Below are positions 1 through 8,626 of a DNA stretch of 60,682 nucleotides, one piece after another. Every line of letters starts with the position of its first letter. The stretch's first letter is position 1. The stretch comes from an uncultured Prevotellaceae bacterium (GTDB lineage: Bacteria; Bacteroidota; Bacteroidia; Bacteroidales; Muribaculaceae). Made by a program: the position numbers and the translations under genes. The notes under the pieces were generated by a model that saw only the letters and a program-made list of their open reading frames with translations, searched no databases and was not told where the DNA came from. Location of the stretch: NCBI GenBank assembly GCA_900318645.1, contig ONLH01000016.1:1-60682 (forward strand). Reading direction: 5' to 3'.

Positions 1-2
1 CG

Positions 3-167
3 ATGAGCTTGCATGGTGTTTTCCATAAAAGTCGAGTCTTCGACCCGACCTGCCTCTACGAGGCAAAAGCCAAGCCCATGATACAGCAGAAATGCTTATC
101 CGACTCATATGTAGTGAATTATGCAGATGTTGAATATATTTACCGGACACTAATGATTTTTTATTAA
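3..167 (+). CDS. C-terminal fragment of an unknown protein
   Basis: An open frame enters from the left edge and stops with TAA at 165-167, giving about 54 residues. The composition looks protein-like (VFDPTCLYEAKAKPM, then SYVVNYADVEYIYRTL), but I recognise no family. The ATG at position 3 could be the true start or an internal methionine of a longer gene that begins outside the window. Two repeat-hairpin units follow directly downstream. I keep it because the frame stays open right to the window edge and no other gene covers this strand. It could also be chance, since the stretch is short. Confidence 0.3.
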   Translation: MSLHGVFHKSRVFDPTCLYEAKAKPMIQQKCLSDSYVVNYADVEYIYRTLMIFY

Positions 168-169
168 CA

Positions 170-191
170 ACCAGTGATAAGAGAAGACATC
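170..191 (+). repeat. Direct repeat copy 1 (ACCAGTGAT box)
   Basis: A 22-base element that matches 287-308 at 19 of 22 positions. It begins ACCAGTGAT and ends in CATC. A strong hairpin starts directly after it, as also happens after copy 2. Confidence 0.7.
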
Positions 192-266
192 GGCTCACCC
201 GATAAAAGGTGGGGACTATGTGGTCTACGACCACGCCCGCAGTCCCCACCTTTTGTCCTCTGAGCC
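192..266 (+). other. Large nested hairpin, possible structured RNA
   Basis: Three nested inverted repeats are visible. GGCTCA (192-197) pairs with TGAGCC (261-266). The 14-base arm 204-217 pairs perfectly with 241-254. Inside these, GTGGTC (220-225) pairs with GACCAC (229-234). The main arm ends in TTTT at 251-254, so it could terminate transcription leaving the upstream fragment, but the outer stem makes a small structured RNA equally plausible. Confidence 0.6.
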
Positions 267-286
267 AATATTATCCCAATACTAAT

Positions 287-308
287 ACCAGTGATTAGAC
301 AAGGCATC
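287..308 (+). repeat. Direct repeat copy 2 (ACCAGTGAT box)
   Basis: Second copy of the 22-base element at 170-191, with three mismatches. Its last bases form part of the left arm of the hairpin that follows. Confidence 0.7.
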
Positions 309-343
309 TGCACTCCAGCTGGTGGAATGCAGATGCAATTTTT
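304..343 (+). terminator. Hairpin with T-tract
   Basis: GCATCTGCA (304-312) pairs with TGCAGATGC (328-336), extended by TCC/GGA inside, and TTTTT follows at 339-343. This is a classic intrinsic terminator for plus-strand transcription. The plus-strand source would be the fragment at 3-167 or an RNA from the repeat region; the minus-strand gene that ends at 378 runs into it from the other side. Confidence 0.7.
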
Positions 344-377
344 AAAAAGTTGTTCTTGTTGCCTTGAAAACTAGCGG

Positions 378-3300
378 TTAGTCCTTGGGCTGGGCGGTGA
401 TGGTCTTGCCAGCGCTGTGGGCGCTCAGCTGCGGGGCATACTGACACTGAATGGTGGCAATGCCCGAGGTGAACTCACCGGGATTGGTCACCCACACGTC
501 ATAGCCGATAATGTGCGTGCCCTTTCTCAGGCCGTTGATGAACACGTTGGTCTGGGTGTCCTTGGTCTCCTGATAGAACCAGGTGTTGTCCTCGCTGCGA
601 TAGCCCGAGAGCTGGTCAACGGGCTCGAAGCAGGCGGCACGCTCGTCGGTCATGGTCACGAAGTTCATGTCCTTGTTGGTCTTGATGATGACGCGCACCT
701 TGACCTTGTCACCCACCTTGAAGGCGTCGGTCTTGTGCAGCGAGCCGTCCTGGACATACACATAATATTCTTTACTGATGGATACTTCCTCGATAGCCTT
801 CTCCTTGATTTCGGTCATCGGAGCCTTGAACTGACTGTAAACGGCGCCCCAAGCAGGCCCGCTAGCGGTGCGGTCGATGACGACGTTACCAGCAGTGGTG
901 GCGGATAGGGTTGTGCGGAAGTAGCCCAGCCACTCGGCCATCTTGTCGAGGTTGACGGGTTCGCCGGCAACGGTGATGGTGGGCAAGGTTGCACGTTCAA
1001 GCCAATGGCTGCCCGTGCTCAGGATGCTATAGACGGCATCGGCGGCGAGGCTGTAACTGCCCCAGTCGTTGCTCTGCTTCATCAGCAGCATCCACTTGCG
1101 CACCTGGTCAATCTCCTGCTGGCGTGGATCAATCTCGTTCATCGCCTGCAGGATAGTGCTGGTATAGGCCACCTTGTCAAACTCCCACCAGCCGTAGTCC
1201 GTCTGCAGGTTGTCCCAGTACATACCCAACTCGGGCTTCACGATGGCATATTGGCGTATGCTCTCGATGATGGCGTGGGCAGTGTTGCCATAGTCGTTAC
1301 GGTAGAGCGTCATGGCGTAGTAGGCCTTCTGCTTGATGGTGATGCCCTTGCCCCAGTTCTTGTCCATGTAAATGAGTATCTTGTCCATGAGGTTGGCGCT
1401 CGATGTGGTCTGCTTGATCTCGGGGAAGAGAGAGCGGATGTAGGCATACTCCGTGAACTTGCCTTCAGGCTCATTGCTGTTGCGCTGCTTGGCCTCGTTG
1501 TACAGGCGCACGGTCTCGGAGTCATAGTAGGAAAGGGCGCGTTTGACCATATCAGCCAGGCGGCTGTCATCGGGTAGATAACCCAATCGCTTGGTCTCGC
1601 CGATGAGTTCCAGCACGGCACCTGTGGTCCAAACGTTTGATCTGCACATCGGGTGGCGGAACCAGGTGAAACCGCCATCGCCCATCTGCAGGTTCTTCAA
1701 GGCGCTGATGATTTTCTCATACTCCTTAGCCATCAATTTCTCGTCAAACAATTCATTTAACTTTGACATTCTAAGCGTTTGACGGTCAGCATCGCGCACC
1801 CACGGCGACGCCAGCAGGGTGCCGATCTTCAGGTCTTGGTTCTTCTGCAACATCGACACGAGGGTGGAGTCCTCATTGTGCTTCTTCCAGTAGGTAATCG
1901 CCTCCTTGATTTGGGGCTGCTCCTTGGCGACACCCTGTGCCACTTGCAGGGCAAACAGGCTGTGTGCCGCTCTGGTGGCGACTTCATAGTTGTCGTCCCA
2001 GATGGTGGGCAGTGCCAGCACGCAGTACCAGATGGGATTGTCGCAGTATTCCAGCGTCACGCGCGCATCGGCAGGGAAGTCGGGCAGCGGCTGCTCAAAG
2101 TGTCCCTGTCCAGCCTCGACGTAGAAGGGCTCGGTCTCGATGACGGGCGAAATGGTCGTCAGCACAGGCACCATCACCTGCTCGCCGTCGCCGAAGGTGC
2201 TGTTGGCGGCCTTGATGCGGAAGCCCACCATGCCAATGGTGTCGGGCACCTGCCAGTCGATGGTCACCGCCTCACTGCCCATCGGGTCGAGCGTCAGGTT
2301 GAACTTGCGGGTGGCATGGACCTCATTGGTGCGCGGGTCAAAGAGTTCAATCACGGCATCACACGCTGCTGCCTCGTCGGTAGCGTTCTGCACGGTGGCG
2401 GCGAGTGTCGCCTTGTCACCCTGGCGCAGGAAGCGTGGCATGTTGGCCTTTACCATCAGCGGCTTCTGAGTCAACACCTCAGCCATCCAGGTGGAACCCA
2501 CCATCTTCTTGTCCCACGCCACGGCCTGGGCATTCCAGGTGGTGTTGAAGTTGGGCGCTTCAAACTCAAGCGAGACGACACCGTTTTGGTCGCTGGTGAG
2601 CATCGGCATCCACAGCGCAGTCTTCACATCGCTCTCGCGCAGGGTGACCTTGTCGAGATTTTGCTGATTCACTTTAGCATCTTTGGTAGCAGCTCCACGG
2701 ACCCTGATTTTTGACGCGACGCCAAATGCATTTTCACTGTCTGCGAGTTCCTCACTCTGAACGCTACCGGTGAAGAGTCTCTTGTCAACCTTTTGATAGC
2801 CGGTGACTACCACTTCTTCCAGCATGGCGCCCCTAGGCTCGAGCTCGATGACCATACCGTCATGGGCCTGGACCTCAACAGTCTCGTAGCCCACATAACT
2901 GATTTTGAGGGTAGCGCCGTCAGCGCAATTGAGTGAGAAGATTCCGTCAAAGTTAGTGGCACATCCTCCGTTCACTCCTATTACCTGGACACTAGCCCCG
3001 ATGATCGGCTCGCCGTTCTCGTCAACCACCGTACCGCTCACCGCGTTATCGCCTAAAGCCACAGTAGCATTTGTTGGGCGGCGGGCAGCCCCCAGCGATT
3101 GTGTTTTCATCATCATGCGTCCATGCCCCATAGTATAGCTGAACGGTCTTTGTGAGTAAGTGTACAATCTGGGCAGTTGGGCTTGAGCTTCTTTGGGAAT
3201 GGCCAGGTGATCCTGAGACCAGTTGATGTAACTCCTGTTGTTGTCGCCTAACCACATGGAATTGATGTAGAATGAAGGGTAGGACCCGAAGTAGGAATAT

Positions 3301-6239
3301 GGTGAATAGTTCCAGCCGTTCTCTGCAATGCTGGCGATGGCCTTGTCATACATGTCAAGCAGCATGGCACCGGGACGGGGATTGCCGTTCTGGTCGGTCA
3401 GTGTGAATGACCAACGCTCGATGTTGCCCGGCACGAGTTTGTCGCGGAACGAGGTGGCGGTAATCTTCAACGCCTCGGCTTGATACGGATTTGCCAGTTT
3501 CACTTCTTTTTCCCATTTCTTGGTGCCGTAGTAGGTAATGAACGATACGGTCACGTCTGCTCCTGCCTCCTTGGGCAAGGGAACGGTGAATTCGTTCATG
3601 CCGGCTTGGTAATTCAGCCAGCCCTCGCTGATGATATCCTTGGTGGTGCTGGCGACATAATAGATGTAAGCCTCTGGGGTGGACACGCCGACGGTGATGT
3701 GGCCCTTATTTTTCTTGTCCACACTCTTGCCGAACGGCGAAATCCACAGCGGGCGATCCTTGACGGGCGAGGTCTTGTCACCCTTGCGGTAGAGGATGAT
3801 GTCACGGCTCACGTCAACGTCTTGCTCGCCCTCCTCGGCGTCGAGGATGTGGATTTTGAGGGTGTATTCGCCCGAGGACAGACTGGTCAGGTCGATGGTC
3901 GGGTCGGCAGTGTTCAGGTTGCCTGTCAGCGCAGGTACCTTAGTGCCTTTCTTCATCACTTCCCACGTGCACCAGGTGTCGGGGTGTTCCTCGTCGGTGG
4001 TGTTATATTTCAACGGCAGTTTGATGGGCTGGTCGTTAAGATAGACGTTTTCGTTCTCGCTGCCCAACTCGATACCTCGGCGCGTGCCCACAATGAACGA
4101 GGCGCTCTCCTCATGAGTCTCGCCGGCATCGTTGGTCACGGTAGCGAGAACCATATAGTTATAGCGTGCCCAACAACGCTTGCCGGGTTTCAAGTCCTTG
4201 TTCTCCGTGAACAGGTCAGGGGCAAATTCGATGGTGAAGTTGCCTTGGGCGTCGGTCACAACGGTGGTATCCAACAGGTGTTTGCCATTATTGTTGCGCA
4301 TGCTCCACCACCACCATGACCACTGGTTCTGGATGAGTGACAGGCGTACCTCGCTATTGGCAATAGGCACGCCACTGTAGGCCATCGCTTTTCCGGTCAC
4401 CTTGACAGGCTGGCCGGCAACATAGCTGCGACGCGCATCGGGGAAGGTGACCTCAAACGTCGGCGTCTTGTACTCGCTCACGTTCACAGACCATCCATCG
4501 ATTCTGTCTTTGCCGTTCTCAAGACTGATGTGGAACCTGCCGTTCATACGGTCCTTGGGAATCACGAACGAACCCTCGATGCGTCCGTACTCGTCGCTAG
4601 TAACAATTAACGTGTCGATATCCTTGTAGTTAGAATCTTTAAAAAATACCTTGAATTCTTTGCCTTCCAAGGGGATGTTGCCTTTGCTAGTGGCAGTGGC
4701 GCGATAGACAATAATAGCCCAATGGACGGTCTCGCCGGGGCGGTAAACGCCTAAGTCGCTGTAGAATTGGGCTGTTGTCTGGTCACCTCTGGAGGTATTG
4801 AGTAGACGAAAATAGCACCCGGGACCAAATCGGTCATCACCCTTGATGGTGCGCAATTCTCTCTCAAACAAGCTGGAGAGATTGAGTGTTCCGTCACTGT
4901 CGGTTTTGCCAATTTTGCCGTTAAGCTCGTTGACAACGGTCACGTCGGGCAAGGGTTTGCCTGTGGTGATGTCCACAGCTGCGATAATGCCCACCTCATT
5001 GAAGATGCCATAGTCCCTATGGCTCACGGTGAAATTGCCGATGTCGGTGACGCGCAACAGTTGATGAGTATAGACGTCCTGATGCGGCTTCACGTCCTTA
5101 TCCAGCATGGGAAGGATGACGTAGTGGCCGTAAGGCAGCGGTGGCAATACTGTCTTGATGTCGGTTGCTTTGAACGGCACGTTCCCTTGAACAGCGACTG
5201 GCGTCTGCGAGACGAACTTCAACATGTCGGGCTCGATGCGATATGTATCCCGCAAGTTGTCAGGGGCGCGATACACATTCAGCCAATAGGTGTCCACGTT
5301 GTTGACATCGGCAGTTACGGTGATCATGTCATGCGAGGAGAGGACGTCGGGATAGGAAACATTAACACGCTTCTCCTCCAAGTCAAAGATCATGTTCTTG
5401 ATCTGAGCGGTGTAAATCGAGTTGGGGAAACGCTTCAGGTATTGCTTCAACTCAGCATATTTTTGTTTGTTGTCATCAAAACTGAGTTTTGAAAGCAGTA
5501 TGGCGCAGTACTCGCTGTTGCGGTAACGTTCGTAGGCGGCGCGCAGGTCCCCTTTGCCAGTGCGGAGCATGGCATACATGTTGGGGGCGTTATGACCATC
5601 GGTAGCGTTAAGCCAGCCGGTCTTGATGCGGTCAATGAGTTCATCGTTATCCCTCAACATTTCCAGGCTCTTCATCGACAGGAACTCAAATAGGGTCGGG
5701 ACATAGGTCGCCCCCAACTCGTTGTACTCGATGATGCCGGGCAGTGATGTCACCGCCACGGCTTTGAGGGCCTCGGGCTCGGCAAGGGATTTCTTGACCA
5801 ATTCGGCTATCTTTTTATTGAACTGGTTGCGGTCCCACTCGCTCACGTCGGCAGGAGTTTCCTCAACAGGATTGTTGCGGTTGCTCCAGCGGGCGTAGCG
5901 GTTACTGTAGCCTTGATAAACCAGCGCCTCAAAGTAGTAGAGCAACGCCTTGATGTGGGGCTGTTTCTCCTTAGCGATAGTGGACTCTAGCCGTTTGACG
6001 ATTACCGGCATGTTGTCTTTAGAAATACCGCTCTGGGCGATGCTATAACGCACTAGCGCATCCACAGTCAGTTCGCCGTCGCCTGACTTGAGCGCATTGT
6101 CAAGGTCGGCCAGTGCCTCCTTGCTCACCTCCTGCGGATAATTGAAGTCAATGATTCTATTGTCATCACCCAATGCGCTGAATGGGTATGCCATAGATAA
6201 TATGACAATCAATAAAAAATGAAGAATTTGCTGTTTCAT
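378..6239 (-). CDS. Alpha-2-macroglobulin-like protein with inserted SusC-type plug segment
   Basis: A 1953-residue exported protein of the bacterial alpha-2-macroglobulin type: large multi-domain envelope proteins thought to trap or inhibit proteases. It starts with a signal peptide (MKQQILHFLLIVILS, ending near SALGD). The frame is open 40 codons further upstream, but a -7 box (TACTTTTG, 6275-6282) lies inside that stretch, so the ATG at 6239 is the start. A macroglobulin MG2-type motif, YRPGETVHW, is near residue 500, and the A2M-type segment (TALWMPML, LEFEAPNFNTTW) is near 1200. Between about 1060 and 1150 lies a CarboxypepD_reg-like fold (SGTVVDENGEPIIGASV) ending in EEVVVTGYQ, normally seen at the N-terminus of SusC-like receptors. 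Where the thioester CxEQ is expected (near 1415) I read DDNYEVATRAA, so the thioester appears to be missing. Single gene with its own promoter. Confidence 0.88.
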   Translation of the reverse strand: MKQQILHFLLIVILSMAYPFSALGDDNRIIDFNYPQEVSKEALADLDNALKSGDGELTVDALVRYSIAQSGISKDNMPVIVKRLESTIAKEKQPHIKALLYYFEALVYQGYSNRYARWSNRNNPVEETPADVSEWDRNQFNKKIAELVKKSLAEPEALKAVAVTSLPGIIEYNELGATYVPTLFEFLSMKSLEMLRDNDELIDRIKTGWLNATDGHNAPNMYAMLRTGKGDLRAAYERYRNSEYCAILLSKLSFDDNKQKYAELKQYLKRFPNSIYTAQIKNMIFDLEEKRVNVSYPDVLSSHDMITVTADVNNVDTYWLNVYRAPDNLRDTYRIEPDMLKFVSQTPVAVQGNVPFKATDIKTVLPPLPYGHYVILPMLDKDVKPHQDVYTHQLLRVTDIGNFTVSHRDYGIFNEVGIIAAVDITTGKPLPDVTVVNELNGKIGKTDSDGTLNLSSLFERELRTIKGDDRFGPGCYFRLLNTSRGDQTTAQFYSDLGVYRPGETVHWAIIVYRATATSKGNIPLEGKEFKVFFKDSNYKDIDTLIVTSDEYGRIEGSFVIPKDRMNGRFHISLENGKDRIDGWSVNVSEYKTPTFEVTFPDARRSYVAGQPVKVTGKAMAYSGVPIANSEVRLSLIQNQWSWWWWSMRNNNGKHLLDTTVVTDAQGNFTIEFAPDLFTENKDLKPGKRCWARYNYMVLATVTNDAGETHEESASFIVGTRRGIELGSENENVYLNDQPIKLPLKYNTTDEEHPDTWCTWEVMKKGTKVPALTGNLNTADPTIDLTSLSSGEYTLKIHILDAEEGEQDVDVSRDIILYRKGDKTSPVKDRPLWISPFGKSVDKKNKGHITVGVSTPEAYIYYVASTTKDIISEGWLNYQAGMNEFTVPLPKEAGADVTVSFITYYGTKKWEKEVKLANPYQAEALKITATSFRDKLVPGNIERWSFTLTDQNGNPRPGAMLLDMYDKAIASIAENGWNYSPYSYFGSYPSFYINSMWLGDNNRSYINWSQDHLAIPKEAQAQLPRLYTYSQRPFSYTMGHGRMMMKTQSLGAARRPTNATVALGDNAVSGTVVDENGEPIIGASVQVIGVNGGCATNFDGIFSLNCADGATLKISYVGYETVEVQAHDGMVIELEPRGAMLEEVVVTGYQKVDKRLFTGSVQSEELADSENAFGVASKIRVRGAATKDAKVNQQNLDKVTLRESDVKTALWMPMLTSDQNGVVSLEFEAPNFNTTWNAQAVAWDKKMVGSTWMAEVLTQKPLMVKANMPRFLRQGDKATLAATVQNATDEAAACDAVIELFDPRTNEVHATRKFNLTLDPMGSEAVTIDWQVPDTIGMVGFRIKAANSTFGDGEQVMVPVLTTISPVIETEPFYVEAGQGHFEQPLPDFPADARVTLEYCDNPIWYCVLALPTIWDDNYEVATRAAHSLFALQVAQGVAKEQPQIKEAITYWKKHNEDSTLVSMLQKNQDLKIGTLLASPWVRDADRQTLRMSKLNELFDEKLMAKEYEKIISALKNLQMGDGGFTWFRHPMCRSNVWTTGAVLELIGETKRLGYLPDDSRLADMVKRALSYYDSETVRLYNEAKQRNSNEPEGKFTEYAYIRSLFPEIKQTTSSANLMDKILIYMDKNWGKGITIKQKAYYAMTLYRNDYGNTAHAIIESIRQYAIVKPELGMYWDNLQTDYGWWEFDKVAYTSTILQAMNEIDPRQQEIDQVRKWMLLMKQSNDWGSYSLAADAVYSILSTGSHWLERATLPTITVAGEPVNLDKMAEWLGYFRTTLSATTAGNVVIDRTASGPAWGAVYSQFKAPMTEIKEKAIEEVSISKEYYVYVQDGSLHKTDAFKVGDKVKVRVIIKTNKDMNFVTMTDERAACFEPVDQLSGYRSEDNTWFYQETKDTQTNVFINGLRKGTHIIGYDVWVTNPGEFTSGIATIQCQYAPQLSAHSAGKTITAQPKD

Positions 6240-6377
6240 AATAGTAAAATGTTTAGATTTGAAATAATAGACCCCAAAAGTAATATAAAAATGCACAAAT
6301 CCCTTACAAATCCCCATTAATTTGCAATAATTAACACATAAACCAGATGAATGACCCAAACGGATTGAGCGGACAGT

Positions 6378-6416
6378 AAAAAAAGCAGAGTTCGCAATAA
6401 CGTTATCGCGAACTCT
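6378..6416 (-). terminator. Intrinsic terminator after the M13 peptidase gene
   Basis: AGAGTTCGC (6387-6395) pairs perfectly with GCGAACTCT (6408-6416). Read on the minus strand, the stem is followed by a run of seven T. It ends transcription of the peptidase gene before the macroglobulin promoter region. Confidence 0.88.
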
Positions 6417-6440
6417 ACCGATGTGTATCAGTTGGTGTCT

Positions 6441-8465
6441 TTACCAGATGATGGCGCGGTCGGCGGGGTCGAGCCACAGTTTGTCACCGGGCTTGATGCC
6501 GAAGGCGTCAAAGAAGGTGTCGATGTTCCTTAATGTGGCGTTCACGCGGTAGCGGCCGATGGAGTGAGGATCACTCTTGGTCTGCTGGAAGATGGCTTCC
6601 TCGGTCATGTTGTCGGCCCAGATGCGGCCATAGCTCAGGTAGAAGCGCTGAGTGGGAGTGAAACCGTCCATCATCTTGTTCTCGCGGAACTGCTGCGTGG
6701 TGCGGAAGGCGTCGTATGCAATACGCAAACCACCCTGGTCGGCGATGTTCTCGCCCAGGGTCAAGTGACCGTTGGCGTGCTGGTCTTTCACAACGATAAT
6801 CTGGTCGAACTGTGCGGCAAGCTTCTCAGCGGCTTCGGTAAACTTCTGTGAATCCTCCTCGGTCCACCAGTCGGTCATATTGCCATACTGGTCAAACATA
6901 CGGCCCTGGTCGTCAAAGCCGTGGGTCATCTCGTGGCCAATTACCACGCCGATGGCACCGAAGTTGGTGGCGTCGTCGGCCTCTACATCAAAGAAGGGCG
7001 GTTGCAGGATAGCTGCAGGGAAGCAGATTTCGTTGGTCGTGGGGTTGTAGTAGGCATTGACGGTCTGCGGTGTCATGCCCCACTCGTCCTTGTCCACGGG
7101 CTTGCCCATCTTATCGAGGTTGCGACGGGTCTCATACATACTGGCAGCCTTGATGTTGTCATACAGACTCTTGCTGGGATCTACGGTCAGACCACTGTAG
7201 TCGCGCCACTTGTCAGGATAACCGATCTTGACAGTGAAGGCGTTGAGCTTGACCAGGGCATTGATCTTGGTCTGCTCGCTCATCCAGGTCAGCCCAGCAA
7301 TATGTGCGGCCAGCGACTTGCGGAGTTCGCTGATGAGCTTCAACATCTTCTCCTTGCTGCCGTGGGCAAAGTACTTGCTCACGTAAACCTCACCGACAGC
7401 CTCGCCCAGCAGTGAGTTGGGGAAGCCCAGAGCACGTTTCCAACGCGGTTTGCGCTCCTTCTGTCCACTGAGCATGCGGCCGTAGAAATCAAATGAAGTC
7501 TCGCCAAACTCATCACTCAGGTAGTTTGCCGAGCCCTTGATAAGCAGACCGGCCATGTAGTCGCGCATCTGCTGCTCCTTGAGGTTGGTCATCAGGTCGT
7601 TGGCGACAGCCATCACCTTGGGTTCGGTCAGGATAACCCAATCCACGTTAGGCGTACCCATCAGGTTGAAATACTCCTTCCAGTTGATGGCGGGGTAATC
7701 GGCCTGGAGTTGGTCCAGCGTGCGCACGTTGTAGAGCTTGGTGTAGTCACGAGCCTCGGCACGGTCCATCTTGGCCTGAGCAAACTTGTACTCGATATCA
7801 TAGATGGTCTTGCAGGCACGGTTAGCTTCCTTCTTGCTGTAGCCGGCAAGCATGAACATCTTCACGAGGTAATCCTTGTAAGCCTGTTGGATTTTCTTGC
7901 TGTCGGCGTCGGTGTTGAGGTAGTAGTCCCTGTCGGGCAGGCCACTGGTACCGGCGCTGAGCCACATCACGTTCATGTCACTGTTCTTGAGGTCGGTCTC
8001 CACACCGATGCCGAAGAACGGGTTGCTCAGTGTCAGATGCTGATCGGCGATAAAGCGCGTCAAATCGGCCTTCTTGAAGGCCTTGATCTTGGCCAAGTCG
8101 GCCATCAGCGGCTGTGCTCCCTCGCGGTTCAGGCGGTCGCTGTCCATTGCCATCTTGTACAAGTCGGCAACTTTCTGGTCCACGGTGCCAAATTTGTGAT
8201 TTTTCTTGCCCAGTTCCAGGAACATGTCGTGCAGACGGTTCTCGTTCTCCTCGGCCAGCACGTTAAACACGCCATAGCTGGAATACTCGGGATGCTTGCT
8301 CAGCGGGTTGGCTTTCATCCAGCCACCACCGGCATACTCATAGAAATCGTCCCCGGGCTTCACGCTCAGGTCCATGTCGGCACGGTTCACGCCGTGCGTC
8401 AATTGTGCCTGCACACCAGGCACAGCAGCCATCAATATGGCCATAGCTAATAACATTTTCTTCAT
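6441..8465 (-). CDS. pepO: M13 family zinc metallopeptidase (PepO/neprilysin-like)
   Basis: A 674-residue exported endopeptidase of the neprilysin family, which cleaves oligopeptides. Residues 1-20 are a signal peptide (MKKMLLAMAILMAAVPGVQA). The zinc site is seen as GHEMTHGFDD near residue 515 (HExxH), with the third ligand in GENIADQGG near 572 and the substrate-binding NAYYNP near 470. Length is normal for M13 enzymes of Bacteroidales. A -7 box (TATCTTTG, 8510-8517) lies about 45 bases upstream and a clear terminator follows, so the gene is monocistronic. It sits beside a protease-trap-like macroglobulin, but separate promoter and terminator argue against a shared operon. Confidence 0.95.
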   Translation of the reverse strand: MKKMLLAMAILMAAVPGVQAQLTHGVNRADMDLSVKPGDDFYEYAGGGWMKANPLSKHPEYSSYGVFNVLAEENENRLHDMFLELGKKNHKFGTVDQKVADLYKMAMDSDRLNREGAQPLMADLAKIKAFKKADLTRFIADQHLTLSNPFFGIGVETDLKNSDMNVMWLSAGTSGLPDRDYYLNTDADSKKIQQAYKDYLVKMFMLAGYSKKEANRACKTIYDIEYKFAQAKMDRAEARDYTKLYNVRTLDQLQADYPAINWKEYFNLMGTPNVDWVILTEPKVMAVANDLMTNLKEQQMRDYMAGLLIKGSANYLSDEFGETSFDFYGRMLSGQKERKPRWKRALGFPNSLLGEAVGEVYVSKYFAHGSKEKMLKLISELRKSLAAHIAGLTWMSEQTKINALVKLNAFTVKIGYPDKWRDYSGLTVDPSKSLYDNIKAASMYETRRNLDKMGKPVDKDEWGMTPQTVNAYYNPTTNEICFPAAILQPPFFDVEADDATNFGAIGVVIGHEMTHGFDDQGRMFDQYGNMTDWWTEEDSQKFTEAAEKLAAQFDQIIVVKDQHANGHLTLGENIADQGGLRIAYDAFRTTQQFRENKMMDGFTPTQRFYLSYGRIWADNMTEEAIFQQTKSDPHSIGRYRVNATLRNIDTFFDAFGIKPGDKLWLDPADRAIIW

Positions 8466-8626
8466 TATAAATAAACTATAGTTTAGGTTATATGTTAACT
8501 TCCAAACGGCAAAGATATAAAAAACAGTTATACGATGAATTTTAATTTTTATTTTTGTTTAATATCCCGTACGTGAACACGGTTCAATTACCGAGTCTGT
8601 TTTTGATCTTTGCAGAATACATTGTT

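Noticed and set aside
1005-2714. Long plus-strand frames opposite the macroglobulin gene
   Set aside because: They are antisense to a clearly coding minus-strand gene and have the composition expected of shadow frames; no family features.
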